DNA of 64,000 nt from Mytilus trossulus (taxonomy: Eukaryota > Mollusca > Bivalvia > Mytilida > Mytilidae), in the NCBI RefSeq assembly GCF_036588685.1, contig NC_086374.1, positions 94,563,059 to 94,627,058 on the forward strand. The letters are read 5' to 3'. A program made the translations under genes and the position numbers. Positions 13,201-24,712 of the stretch are shown in pieces; position 1 is the stretch's first letter, and each line of letters begins with the position of its first letter. Under the pieces are notes generated by a model. That model was not told the DNA's origin and did no database searches. It saw only the letters and a list, made by a program, of their open reading frames with translations.

Positions 13201-16200
13201 TTACAATTAATGTAAACACTAGCAAGGTTTCTACGAAGGATTCATTCATTACAGGGTTACCTCAGGTAACCATAACAATAACAACAAAGATAACCCATCT
13301 AACTCAAGTTCACTGAGATCACCTTTTAATATATAAACATCACATAAACAATACAAATCTATGAAGTCCTACATTTCAAATAAAAAATTGTGGAGTTACA
13401 ATACAAAGGTATACACTAGCAAAGTATCTACTAAGAATTCATTCATAGCAGGGTTACCTGAGGTAATTAATACAATAACAACAATACAACCTATTTAACT
13501 CAAGTTAATTCAAATCACTTTTACATATACATCACATAAACAATATAACTTTAATGAATTCCTACATTTAAAAAGAAGAAGTTGGTTTATTACACCATAA
13601 ATGGATATACTAGCAAAGTATCTACTAAATATTCTGTCATGAGAGGGTTACCTGAGGTAACCCATGAAATAGAAACAATTATTATTTATTCATATCAAGT
13701 TAACGTAAGACGCCTTTCAGAAATATCACATACTGTAAACAATACACATCTATGAAGTCCTACATTTAAAATAAAGAAATTGTCCGATTACAACCTAAAT
13801 GTTTACACTAGCAAACTATCTCAAAAGCATTCTTCATAACATGGGTACCTGAGGTAACCCCAGACATAATTACAAATATAACCCACTTAACTGAAGTTAA
13901 CTGAGGTCACCTTAACATGTGCATCACATAACAATACAAGTTTCATGAAGTCCTACATTTTAAATAAAGAAGTTTGTTTATTACAATTAATGTAAACAAT
14001 AGCAAAGTATCTACAAATAATTCATTCATTACAGGTTTACCTCAGGCAACCCAATAATAACAACAAATACAACCCATATAACTCGAGTTAACACAGGTAT
14101 CACCTTTAAATATATACGCATCACATAAACAATACACATTTATGAAGTCCTACATTTTTAAATTAAGAAATTGTGTAATTAAAAATATAAATGTATACAC
14201 TTACAAAGTATATACTAAGAATTCTTTCATAGCAGGGTTACCTGAGGTAACCAATACAAAAACAACAAAAAACAAACTATTTAACTCATGTTTATTCAGA
14301 TCACCTTTACATATACATCACATAAACATTATAACTTAATGAATTTCTACATTAAAAACGAAGAAGATGATTTATTACACAATAAATGGATAAACTAGCA
14401 AAGTATCTACTAAGTATTCTGTCAGGACAGGGTTACCTCAGGTAACCCATTCATATCAAGTTACCTTTAGTTGCCTGTCAGATATTTCACATAAACAAAA
14501 AACATCTATGAAGTCCTACATTTAAGATAAAGAAATTGTCTGATTACAACATGTTTACACTAGCAAACTATCTAAAAAGCATTATTCATAACATGGGTAC
14601 CTGAGGTAACCCCAGATATAATTACAAATATAACCCACTTAACTAAAATTAACTGAGGTCACCTTTACATGTGCATCACATAAAAAATAGAACATTCATG
14701 AAGTCCTACATTTGAAATAAAGAAGTTTGTTTATTAGAATTAATGTAAACAAAAGTAAAGTATCTACGAAGAATTTATTCATTACAGGGTTACCATAGGT
14801 AACCCAATAATAACAACAAATACAACCCATTTAACTCAAGTTGAATCAGGTATCACCTCTAAATATATATGCATCAAATGAACAATACAAATCTATGAAG
14901 TCCTACATTTTTTAAATTAAGAAATTGTGTAATTAAAAAATAAATGTTCACACTTACAAAGAATATACTAAGAATTCTTTCATAGCAGGGTTACCTGAGG
15001 TAACCAATACAATAACAACAAATAAAACTTATTAAACTCAAGTTAATTTAAGATCACCTTACATATACATCACATAAACATTAAAACTGCAATGAATTTC
15101 TACATTAAAAACAAGGAAGTTGGTTTATTACACCATAAATGCATCAACTAGCAAAGTATCTACTAAGTATTCTTTCGTGACAGGGTTACCTCAGGTAACC
15201 CATAAAATAGCAACAAGTATTATCAATTCATATCAAGTTAACTTAAGTCGCCTCTCCGGTATATCACATAAACAATACACATCTATGAAGTCATACATCT
15301 AAAACAAAGAAATATAAATGTTTACAATAGCAAACTTTCTAAAAAGCATTCTTCATGTCATGGGTACCTGAGGTAACCCCAGACATAATTACAAATATAA
15401 CCCACTTAACTGCAGTTAACTGAGTTCACCTTTACATGTACATCACATAAGCAATACAAATTTCATGAAGTCCTACATTTGAAATAAAGAAGTTTGTTTA
15501 TTACAATTAATGTAAACACTAGCAAAGTATCTACGAAGAATTCATTCATTAAAGGTTACCTGAGAGACAGGGTTACCTCAGGTAACCTAATAATAACAAC
15601 AAATACAACCCTTTAACTCAAGTTTACTCAGGTAACATATATCTATACATCGCATACACAATACAAATCTATGAAGTCCTACATTTTAAATAAAGAAATT
15701 GTGTAATTAAAACATCAATGCATATACCAGCAAAGTATCTACGAAATATTCTTTCATAACAGGGTTACCTCAGGTAACCCCAAAAATAACAGTAGATATA
15801 ATCAATTCAAATAAAGTTAACTTAAGTTGCCTTTCCTAAATATCATATAAACAATACACATCTATGAAGTTGAAATTTATAAAAAAAAAGTAAATCGTTT
15901 ATTACAACTTAAATGTATATTCTGGAAAACTATCTACAAAGTATTCTTACATGACAGAATAACCTCGGGTAACCATAACAATAACATCAAATAAAACATG
16001 CAAATCTATGAAGTCCTACATTTTAAATTAAGAAATTGTGTGATTAAAATACAAATGTATACACTAGCATAGTATCTACTAATATTTTTTTCATAGCAGG
16101 GTTACCTGAGGTAACCCAAGCCATAACAGCAATTACAACCAATTTAACTCAAGTTAATTCAGATCACCTTTACATTTACATCACATAAACAATATAACTT

Positions 16201-16935
16201 CAATGAATTCCTACATTGAAAATGAAGAAGTTGGTTTATTACACCATAAATACATATACTAACAAAGTATTTACTTAGTATTCTGTCATGACAGGGTTAC
16301 CTCAGGTAACCCATAAAATAGCTACAAGTATAATCCATTTAAATCAAGTTAAGACAGATCGCATTTTCTAAATATCGCGTAAGCAATTTACATCTGTGAA
16401 GTCCTACATGTAAAATAAAGAAATTGTTTGATTACAACATAAATGTTTACACTAGCAAACTATCTAATAAGCATTCTTTCATAACAGGGGTACCTGAGGT
16501 AACCCCAAATAAAATTGCAAATATAACCCACTTAACTGAAGTTATTTGAAATCACCTTTACATATATATCCCATAAAGAATTTAACTTCAATGAAGTCCT
16601 ACATTCAAAATGAATAAGTTGGTTTATTACAATTAATGTAAAGACTAGCAAAGTATCTACGAAGTATTCATTCATGACAGGGTTACCTCAGGTAACCCCA
16701 ATTATAACATCAACTACAACCCATTTAACTCAAGTGAACTCGTGTAACATTTACATATAATCGCATAAACAATACAAATATATGAAGTCCTACATTTTAA
16801 ATAAAGAAATTGTGTAATTACAGCATAAATGCATATACCAGCAAAGTATCTACGAAGTATTCTTTCATAACAGGATTACCTCAGGTAACCAAAAAAATAA
16901 CAACAAATAATATCGATTCAAATCAAATTAACATA
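10300..16935 (+). repeat. satellite array SatA: about 34 monomers of about 195 bp with a conserved 17-bp palindrome
   Basis: Each monomer carries the palindrome GGTTACCTSAGGTAACC (S = C or G at the centre) or a near copy. Examples are at about 10720, 11695, 12278, 13254, 14234, 15182, 16098 and 16680, spaced mostly 180-200 bp. Around it each monomer repeats an AT-rich body with CACTAGCAAAGTATCTAC before the palindrome and CATCACATAAACAATAC, then ATGAAGTCCTACATTT, after it. At least four monomer subtypes cycle in order, giving a higher-order repeat of about 775-785 bp in the middle. The palindrome is better conserved than the body. No coding frame spans it. Tandem-repeat carriers such as the bivalve pearl elements are a possible comparison, not shown here. 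Confidence 0.93.
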
Positions 16936-17344
16936 AGGTTGCAGTCTTGTTATTGACTGCTCCATAGGCTTACATGCAAAACAGCTGATCTTAGAAAAAA
17001 AATTCATGTTCATGTCATGGATGTACCAAAGTGAAATTGTGATTTAATTGAAAAAAGGGGGTCTTGCCACGAAGAATAAAACGTTACGCAATCCTGAAGT
17101 CAACTCATTTTTTTTCTACTTTCTGTTTGCTATTTTTATTAGACCTCACCACTTCAAGTAAACATGATATCCTTCCACTTTCCTGGAATGATATCCCCAA
17201 AAGATGCAAGATTTTTTAAAAAGTCTATATTTATGTTTCCATTCACCATAAACCTATAAACAAACAGACAAAAATGAGTTCAAAAAAAAATTCAGTCTAC
17301 AAAATTATCTGTAAATCTCATTCTTGTCTATCTTTATGAATAAC
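16936..17344. other. spacer between the two satellite arrays
   Basis: About 400 bp of single-copy-looking AT-rich DNA with no gene seen. It separates the last SatA monomer from the first 39-bp unit. Confidence 0.5.
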
Positions 17345-20300
17345 CTGACCATGCACAGTTGTACAGTGGTTCCCTGAGGTAACCTGACCATGCACATTAG
17401 TACAATGGTTCCTGAAGTAATCTAACAAAGCACAGTAGTGCAATTGTTCCCTAAGGTAACCTGACAATGCACATTAGTACAATGGTTCCCTGAGTTAACA
17501 TGACCATGCACAGTAGTTCAATGGTTCCCTGAGGTAACCTAAAAAAATCTGACCATGCCCAGTTGTGCAGTGGTTCCCTGAGGTAACATGATCATGCACA
17601 GTAGTACAGTGGTTCCTTGTAGTAACATAACCATGCACAGTAGTACAATGATTTCATGAGGTTATCTGACCATGCCCAGTTGTACAGTGGTTCCCAGAGG
17701 TAACCTGACCATGCACAATAGTACAAAAGTTACATGAGGTAACCTGGCCATGCACAGTAGTGCAATGTATTCCTGAGGTTACCTGACCATGCATAGTTGA
17801 ACAGTGGTTCCCTGAGTAACCTGACAATGCATAGTATTACAATGGTTTCCTGAGGTAACCTGACCATGCACAGTAGTACAGTGGTTCCTTGCAGTAACAT
17901 GACCATGCACAGTAGTACAATGATTTCCTAAGGTAACATGGCTATACACAGAAGTACAATGGTTCCCTGATGTTACCTGACCATGCCCAGTTGTACAGTG
18001 GTTCCCTGAGGTAACCTAACCATGCACAGTAGTACAATGGTTCCCTGAGGTAACCTGACCATGCACAGAAGTACAAAAGTTACCTGAGGTAACCTGGCCA
18101 TGCACAGTAGTACAAGGTATTCCTGGGGTTACCTGACCATGCATAGTTGAACAGTGGTTTCCTGAGTAACCTGACAATGCATAGTATTACAATGGTTTCC
18201 TGAGGTAACCTGACCATGCACAGTAGTAGAATGGTTCCCTGAGGTAACATGACCATGCACAGTAGTTCAATGGTTCCCTGAGGTAACCTTAAAATACACA
18301 GCAGTACACTGATTCCCTGAAGGACCATGACCATGCATAGTAGAACAATGATTCCCTGAGGAGACTTGACCATGCACAATAGTACAAAGGTACCCTGCAC
18401 AGTAGTACAATGCTTTCCTGAGGTTATCTGACCATGCCCAGTTGTACAGTGGTTCCCAGAGGTAACATGACCATGCACAGTAGTACAGTGGTTCCTTGTA
18501 GTAACATGACCATGCACAGTAGTACAACAATTTCCTAAGGTAACATGGCCATACCCAGAAGTACAATGGTTCCCTGAAGTTACCTGAACATGCCCAGTTG
18601 TACAGTGGTTCCCTGAGGTAACCTGACCATGCACAGTAGTACAAAAGTTACCTGAGGTAACCTGGCCATGCACAGTAGTACAATGTATTCCTGAGGTTAC
18701 CTGACCATGCATAGTTGAACAGTGGTTCCCTGAGTAACCTGACAACGCATAGTATTACAATGGTTTCCTGAGGTAACCTGACCATGCACAGTAGTACAGT
18801 GGTTCCTTGCAGTAACATGACCATGCACAGTAGTACAATGATTTCCTAAGGTAACATGGCTATACACAGAAGTACAATGGTTCCCTGATGTTACCTGACC
18901 ATGCCCAGTTGTACAGTGGTTCCCTGAGGTAACCTGACCATGCACAGTAGTACAATGGTTCCCTGAGGTAACCTGACCATGCACAGTAGTACAATGGTTC
19001 CCTGAGGTAACCTGACCATGCACAGTAGTACAAAAGTTACCTGAGGTAACCTGGCCATGCACAGTAGTACAAGGTATTCCTGAGGTTACCTGACCATGCA
19101 TAGTTGAACAGTGGTTCCCTAAGTAACCTGACAATGCATAGTATTACAATGGTTTCCTGAGGTGATCATGCACAGTAGTAGAATGGTTCCCTGAGGTTAC
19201 ATGACCATGCACAGTAGTTCAATGGTTCCCTGAGGTAACCTTAAAATACACAGCAGTACACTGATTCCCTGAAGGACCATGACCATGCATAGTAGAACAA
19301 TGATTCCCTGAGGAGACTTGACCATGCACAATAGTACAAAGGTACCCTGCACAGTAGTACAATGCTTTCCTGAGGTTATCTGACCATGCCCAGTTGTACA
19401 GTGGTTCCCAGAGGTAACATGACCATGCACAGTAGTACAGTGGTTCCTTGTAGTAACATGACCATGCACAGTAGTACAATAATTTCCTAAGGTAACATGG
19501 CCATACCCAGAAGTACAATGGTTCCCTGAAGTTACCTGACCATGCCCAGTTGTACAGTGGTTTCCTGAGGTAACCTGACCATGCACAGTAGTACAATGGT
19601 TCCCTGAGGTATCCTGACCATGCACAGTAGTACAATGGTTCCCTGAGGTAACCTGGCCATGCACAGTAGTACAATGTATTCCTGAGGTTACCTGACCATG
19701 CATAGTTGAACAGTGGTTCCCGGACTAACCTGACAATGCATAGTTCAGCAGTGGTTCCCTGAGTAACCTGACAATGCATAGTATAACAATGGTTTCCTGA
19801 GGTAACCTTACCATGCACAGTAGTACAATGGTTTCCTGATGTTACATGACAATGCACAGTAGTACAATAGTTCCCTGAGGTTAAATAACCATGCATGCAC
19901 AGTAGAACAATGGTTTCCTGAGGAAACCTGACAATGCAGAGTTGTACAATGATTCCCTGAGGTACCTTACCATGCACAGTAGTAGAATGGTTCCCTGAGA
20001 TAACCTGACCATGCACAGTAGTAGATTGGTTCCCTGAGGAGAAATGCCAATGCACAGAAGTACAATGGTTCCCTGAGGTAACCTGGCAATGCACAGTAGT
20101 ACAATGTATCACTGAAGTAACCTGACCATGTCAATAGTACAATGGTTCCCTGGGGAAACCTGACCATGCACAGTAGTACAAAGGTTCCTTGAGGTAACAT
20201 GACAATGCACAGTAGTACAATAGTTCCCTGAGGTAACCTGACCATACACAGTAGTACAGTGGTTCCCTGAGGTAACCTGACCATGCACAGTAGTTCAATG

Positions 20301-20595
20301 GTTCCCTCGGTAACATGACCATGCACAGTAGTACAATGGATCCCTGAGGTAACCAGACCATGCAAAGTAGAACAATGGTTCCTTGAAGTAACCCGATCAT
20401 GCAGAGAAGTACCATGTTCCCTGAGGTAACCTTACCATGCACAGTAGTACAGTGGTTCCCTGAGGTAACCTGGTTATGTATAGTAATTTACATATGACCT
20501 GAGGTAACCTTGTCATGTACAGTAATTTACAGATGACCTGAGGTAACCTGGTCATGTACAGTAATTTACAGATGACCTGAGGTAGCCTGTCCGTG
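17345..20595 (-). repeat. minisatellite array SatB: about 80 units of 39 bp
   Basis: The 39-bp unit begins TGACCATGCACAGTAGTACA and ends ATGGTTCCCTGAGGTAACC (plus strand). It holds GGTTCCCTGAGGTAACC, which differs from the SatA palindrome by one base. Because 39 is divisible by 3 and the consensus has no stop on the minus strand, all three minus frames stay open for long runs, up to 297 codons. All three plus frames are stopped. Units near 20480-20590 form a distinct subtype (GTCATGTACAGTAATTTACA), still 39 bp long. I treat the open frames as an arithmetic by-product, not as genes. Confidence 0.92.
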
Positions 20596-21115
20596 AAAAA
20601 AAGGACATAGGTGTAATCTGGACTGACTAAGCTGACGAAGGGAGTTATGAACATTCAATTGTGGTAACCTGAGGTTTGTAGAAAATTAGCGTGGTAACAT
20701 GCAGCTGGTACAATGACCATGAAGTTGTGACCTTAGGTTACCTCACCATATTCTAACATACAGATGTATTCTGAGGTTACATATTTATATACAGTAGTTT
20801 TAAGAAGTGACATTAGTTAACATGTGCACTTGGCCATGTATAGAAATGCAAAAGTGCACCGCGGAAAACTAAAAAAAACAGTGTTTTGTAAAGTTTATAC
20901 AAAGTTTGGTAATACGAGTATGTGCAGTAATACAGAGTAACCTTACCATGTACAGCAATACAGAGGTAATATTAGGTAACCTCACAATGTTAAATCATAC
21001 AGAGGTGACCTGAGGTAACCTCACCATGTGAGCAATCATATATATGATCTGAGATACAGGAAATACACAGTAATTTAGAGATGACCTAAGGTTATCTGAC
21101 CATGTACAAAAGTTC
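20596..21115 (-). repeat. degenerate edge of SatB
   Basis: Scattered decayed units: GAGGTAACCTCACCATGT near 21014, CCTTACCATGTACAGCAAT near 20941, AAGGTTATCTGACCATGTAC near 21090. Divergence rises away from the core, as expected at satellite edges. Confidence 0.6.
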
Positions 21116-21534
21116 ACTGGAGATGTGAGGTTTTTCCTTGAAAATATCCAACATCTCTCAAATAAGATTGATTAAGACAATTAACATTTTAAAAAAGCAG
21201 TTACATACTATATAACCTGTGCTTGTAACTACGTTACTTTCAAAGTAATGTCAAATGAAAAAAAAAATAGATTACTGTTCGTACTGCAATGTTTCTCTTT
21301 TTTAATACTGCTGAATAAAATCCTTACAGTGTGTACTGGCTGGTCATCATCGCGTATGATACGATTTTGATACTCATACACAGCTAATGAATATTATGCA
21401 TGAATTTAGATAAGATCAGCACGTGTAGCCATAGACTGAGAGTTGTAGATTTGTAGTGTAAATATATAGATGCCGTTTATAGAATACAAAATTAGATCAG
21501 AAACATAGTTATTAAATTTGAGAAAGGAAATGGT

Positions 21535-22455
21535 GAATATGTCAAAGCGACAACCACCCGACCATAGAGCAGACAACAGCCGAAGGCAACCAATGGGTCT
21601 CTAATGTAGCGAGAATTCCCGCAGCTGTAGGCGTCCTTCAGCTGGCCCCTAAAAATATGCATAATAGTTCAGTGATAATGGACGTCATACTAAACTCCGA
21701 ATTATACACAAGAAACTAAAATTTAAAATCATACAAGCCTAACAAAGGCCAGAGGCTCCTGACTTGGGACATACGCAAAATTGCGGCGGGGTTAAAGATG
21801 TTTATGAGATCTCAACCCTTCCCCTATACATCTAGCCAGTGTAGAAAAGTAAAAGCATAACGATACACACATTATAATTCAGTTCAAGAGAAGTCCGAGT
21901 CCGATGTCAAAAGATTTAACAAAAGAAAAAAAGAAAAATGACAATAGTACATAAATAACAACAGACTACTAGCAGTTAACTTACATGCCAGCTCCAGACC
22001 TCAATTAAACTGATTGAAAGATTATGTGTTCATCATATGAATATCAGGCACAATCCCTCCCGTTAGGGGTTTAGTATCATACTATCATAAAATATATAAG
22101 AAGAACATAACCCGTGTCATGCCAACAACTGTTTTTTAGAAATAGATGTGTTTAGTTCCGATTCAAAGACTCTATCAGTGAATCAATATTAAAGCCAAAA
22201 TATTCAATCTTTAATGACCTGACAACAGTATCGTAACTATATCCCTTTTTAATAAGTCTATTTAAAGGTTTTGTTAGTTTCTGAGGAGAATACTGATATT
22301 TTTGTTCTTTATATAGAATACTTCCATAAAAAAATGGATGTGAAATACCTGAACGTATACGATGTCTGCATGTTGAGTTATATTTACGAATTATTTCCTT
22401 ATACCGATGATAAAATTTAGTAAATGTTTTGATCAGTTTGTGATATCGAAAACCC
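21535..22455 (-). mobile_element. retroelement fragment, family P2: RT C-terminal (thumb) remnant plus 3' tail
   Basis: On the minus strand from 22455, a frame reads HKLIKTFTKFYHRYKEIIRK, then a stretch with SGISHPFFYGSILYKEQKY and SLKIEYFGFNIDSLIESLNR, stopping near 22155. This resembles the part after the RT palm in the other family (KLKSSLRKFYGRHHELVDRY at 59695). A 600-bp non-coding tail follows to about 21535, containing CCTCTGGCCTTTGTTAGGCT and ending GGTCGGGTGGTTGTCGCTTT then GACA. The same tail recurs at 44485-44905 (+) and 24745-25090 (-). Assignment to Penelope-like elements is inference; no endonuclease domain is visible. Confidence 0.6.
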
Positions 22456-23025
22456 TGGTGTAAATTTTTTTTAGTAATACATAAATTTCTCTCTTGTTTC
22501 TAATTGTTCTGCCACTATATGTAATCCTAAAATTGAAATGAAAGAAAAAAATGTTTTCGACCTGTCTCCAAAAAAAATTGTCTTTCGCCGAAGGAAAAAA
22601 ATCTATAGCCCCCCTCCCCCCGAAAATCAAATGTTTGCTGCCTTAGGCATGTGTGGATAACTTTTATTCTTTAATAGTTAGTTTAAATAATTGTATATAC
22701 ATTTATTTACATAAATCTCTATGAAACCAGTTTTTGACAACTATTATTAAAAAAGTTTAAATCGCCATTCAAAAAGTGTTTTCTTTTTAATTATTTTAAG
22801 TCATTTACGTTTCACTAAATAAATATCTGTTCACGTTGCAATGGTCACAAATAAACCAAATATTTGGATTTTTTTCATGAATTATTTGTCTTAACTTATT
22901 GTAAAAAATTGTATGTGTTCCTGTTTTCTCCTATTTTTCGCACATATACTGTCAGTCGAAATAGAAAGTACAATGATGTATTTTTAGTTTATTCTATTTT
23001 TAGATCATGTTATTACTACGCATAT
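22456..23025. other. AT-rich spacer
   Basis: No supportable gene. Homopolymer-rich sequence (for example CCCCCCTCCCCCC near 22610). Confidence 0.3.
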
Positions 23026-23083
23026 GGGCACCTGAGGGCACCGATTACCTCAGGGCATACAGCAGCGGACCTAACTGCCATCT
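23026..23083 (-). repeat. right border sequence, inverted copy of 9996-10052
   Basis: The reverse complement reads AGATGGCAGTTAGGTCCGCT, GCTGT, then ATGCCCTGAGGTAATCGGTG and CCCTCAGGTGCCC. It matches the left border over about 57 bp with two or three differences, in opposite orientation, 13 kb away. Together the two copies bracket both satellite arrays. Confidence 0.85.
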
Positions 23084-23228
23084 GCGACCCAAACAGGAAG
23101 TTGTATAAATGACTGGTTTTTTTTCCGGAATAGACTAAATAGCGATAAGATGTATTGTAAATATGGTGGAAAGTCAGTCTCACTGAAAATTGAAAACATC
23201 ATTTAACAACAGAAAAGTCATGTTAGAT

Positions 23229-23453
23229 ACTGTAAACCAACTAAATTTGGCGAGCGATTTATTTTCGCGACTTTCGTGAGTAGAAAAATAACGCGAAATT
23301 AAATCGTCGCGGAGAGGTATAACTTTGATTTTCCCCTATCAAACTACATTAAGTAAATAAGAATATTGCGAAATAAAATCGCCGCAAAGTTGACTAGCTG
23401 GGTAGAAACGTGAAATAAAGTATCCGCGAAAATAAGTTGGTTAACAGTATACC
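23229..23453. mobile_element. MITE-like element M2, about 225 bp
   Basis: The left end is ATACTGTAAACCAACTAAAT. The right end is the inverse of ATACTGTTAACCAACTTATT, followed internally by TTCGCGG. Internal TTTCGCG/CGCGAAA words repeat. There is no coding frame. The ends permit a TA duplication. Confidence 0.65.
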
Positions 23454-23499
23454 CAGGTGATAATCAAAATAACGAACTGAAAATCAAATGCCTAAATAA

Positions 23500-23640
23500 A
23501 ACGATTAAAGACAAGCAACAGTAACATAACACTGTATATAATACAAAACTAGACTGAGTGACACCAACAACATCCAAAAACCGGGGACGATCTCATGTGC
23601 TCCGGGAGGATAAACAGTGCCTGGGTCACGTGTTTCACGC
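23500..23640 (-). mobile_element. 3' tail fragment of retroelement family P1
   Basis: The reverse complement contains CCCGGAGCACATGAGATCGT, corresponding to CCCTTCCGGAGCACCTGAGA in the tail at 59912. Only the tail is present, with no RT. Confidence 0.5.
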
Positions 23641-24541
23641 TTCGTGTTGGTTATTAAAGATAAACAATGATTAATGTAAACAGGAAATCTTGAATCGCCG
23701 ATATTTTAAAGAATAAACTCTCCTTTTGCAATAAATAAATTAGTTGTTTCCGAAAGTTATCTGAATTTTATCATTTCTAGATTTGTCTTTATTTGTAGCT
23801 ACTTTTATCGATGATTTCAGCAGAAGACAACTCTGTTCATTGTAAGACATATTACTTTGATTATTATGTTACAAAAGCACACACATGTTGTAATCTATAT
23901 ATCTGCTAATGTCAAAGGATAAAGATACATTGATAAGCAACCTATTCATTAAAAAGGAACTTACACTATTTACTATGTAAATTGTTTGGAAACTGAGGAC
24001 AAAACAGAGCTTAAGTTGTTTTAAAGTTTGGTATTGTCAGTATTATACAAGTTTTGGTAATTGAGCTCACATTGTGGGTTATTGTGACAATGACGCAAGC
24101 GGCAAATATTTTGATTTGAATAAATGGAAAGTTGTTGCGATTCTCGTTAGTCTTGTATTACATCTTCATTGTTATATATTATATGTTTATTGGGCCGAAT
24201 CATCCTACTTTCAATCAAATAATCCTATTTACTTTAGGATGTTGGGATTGTTAACAAAGATCAATATTGCTTTTAACGTTATATGTACATATACATGTCA
24301 ATTTACTCAGTATTATTGTATTATATAATATGAAAACTTAAAATGAACAAATTGCAACAACGCCCGTTTCCATCAACAGTTTGTTATATGATAATTCTTT
24401 GCCAAACGCTTAACTGGAACATTTTAAAAATGTTTATATCGGTTTAAAAGATTGTGTCACTTAGTTTGGTTCTATATTTTAATGAAAATTTGTCTTTGAA
24501 TATGATTCCATCAAGTTTACATCGCTTTTTGTTTTTTTTAG

Positions 24542-24712
24542 ATTTTTCGGAAGGAAATCCTCAGTATACATATAAAAACAGACGATTTTATCTTATTGTT
24601 ACTATAAAGTCTAATTGTTCGCAATGGTACGGTGAATACACGTGCTCAGTAAGACTGAAGACTCCTAATCCTACAACATGGACATCGAAACCTGTATACA
24701 TAACGAATAAAA
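24542..24712 (+). CDS. Ig gene exon A (C-terminal half of an Ig domain)
   Basis: 171 bp, acceptor after a long T-run ending TTTAG, donor GTACGT. Contains SQWYGEYTCSVRLKTPNPTT with the diagnostic Y-x-C. Phase 1 on both sides, typical of Ig domain borders. Confidence 0.72.

Noticed and set aside
18080-20112. Long minus-strand frames (up to 297 codons) with 13-residue repeats, as a repetitive secreted protein gene
   Set aside because: The unit length is a multiple of three and all three frames on that strand are equally open. There is no conserved start, no splice context and no codon-position bias that I can see.
17345-20595. CRISPR-like array or microRNA cluster (unit contains CCCTGAGGTA, similar to let-7 or miR-125 seeds)
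   Set aside because: Units abut with no spacers, the genome is animal, and the consensus lacks a precursor hairpin with a 22-nt mature sequence. The seed match is short enough to be chance.
24074-24328. Frame with a hydrophobic stretch, as the signal-peptide exon of the Ig gene
   Set aside because: It opens with GTG rather than ATG, the only in-frame Met is after the hydrophobic part, and no donor in the required phase was found.
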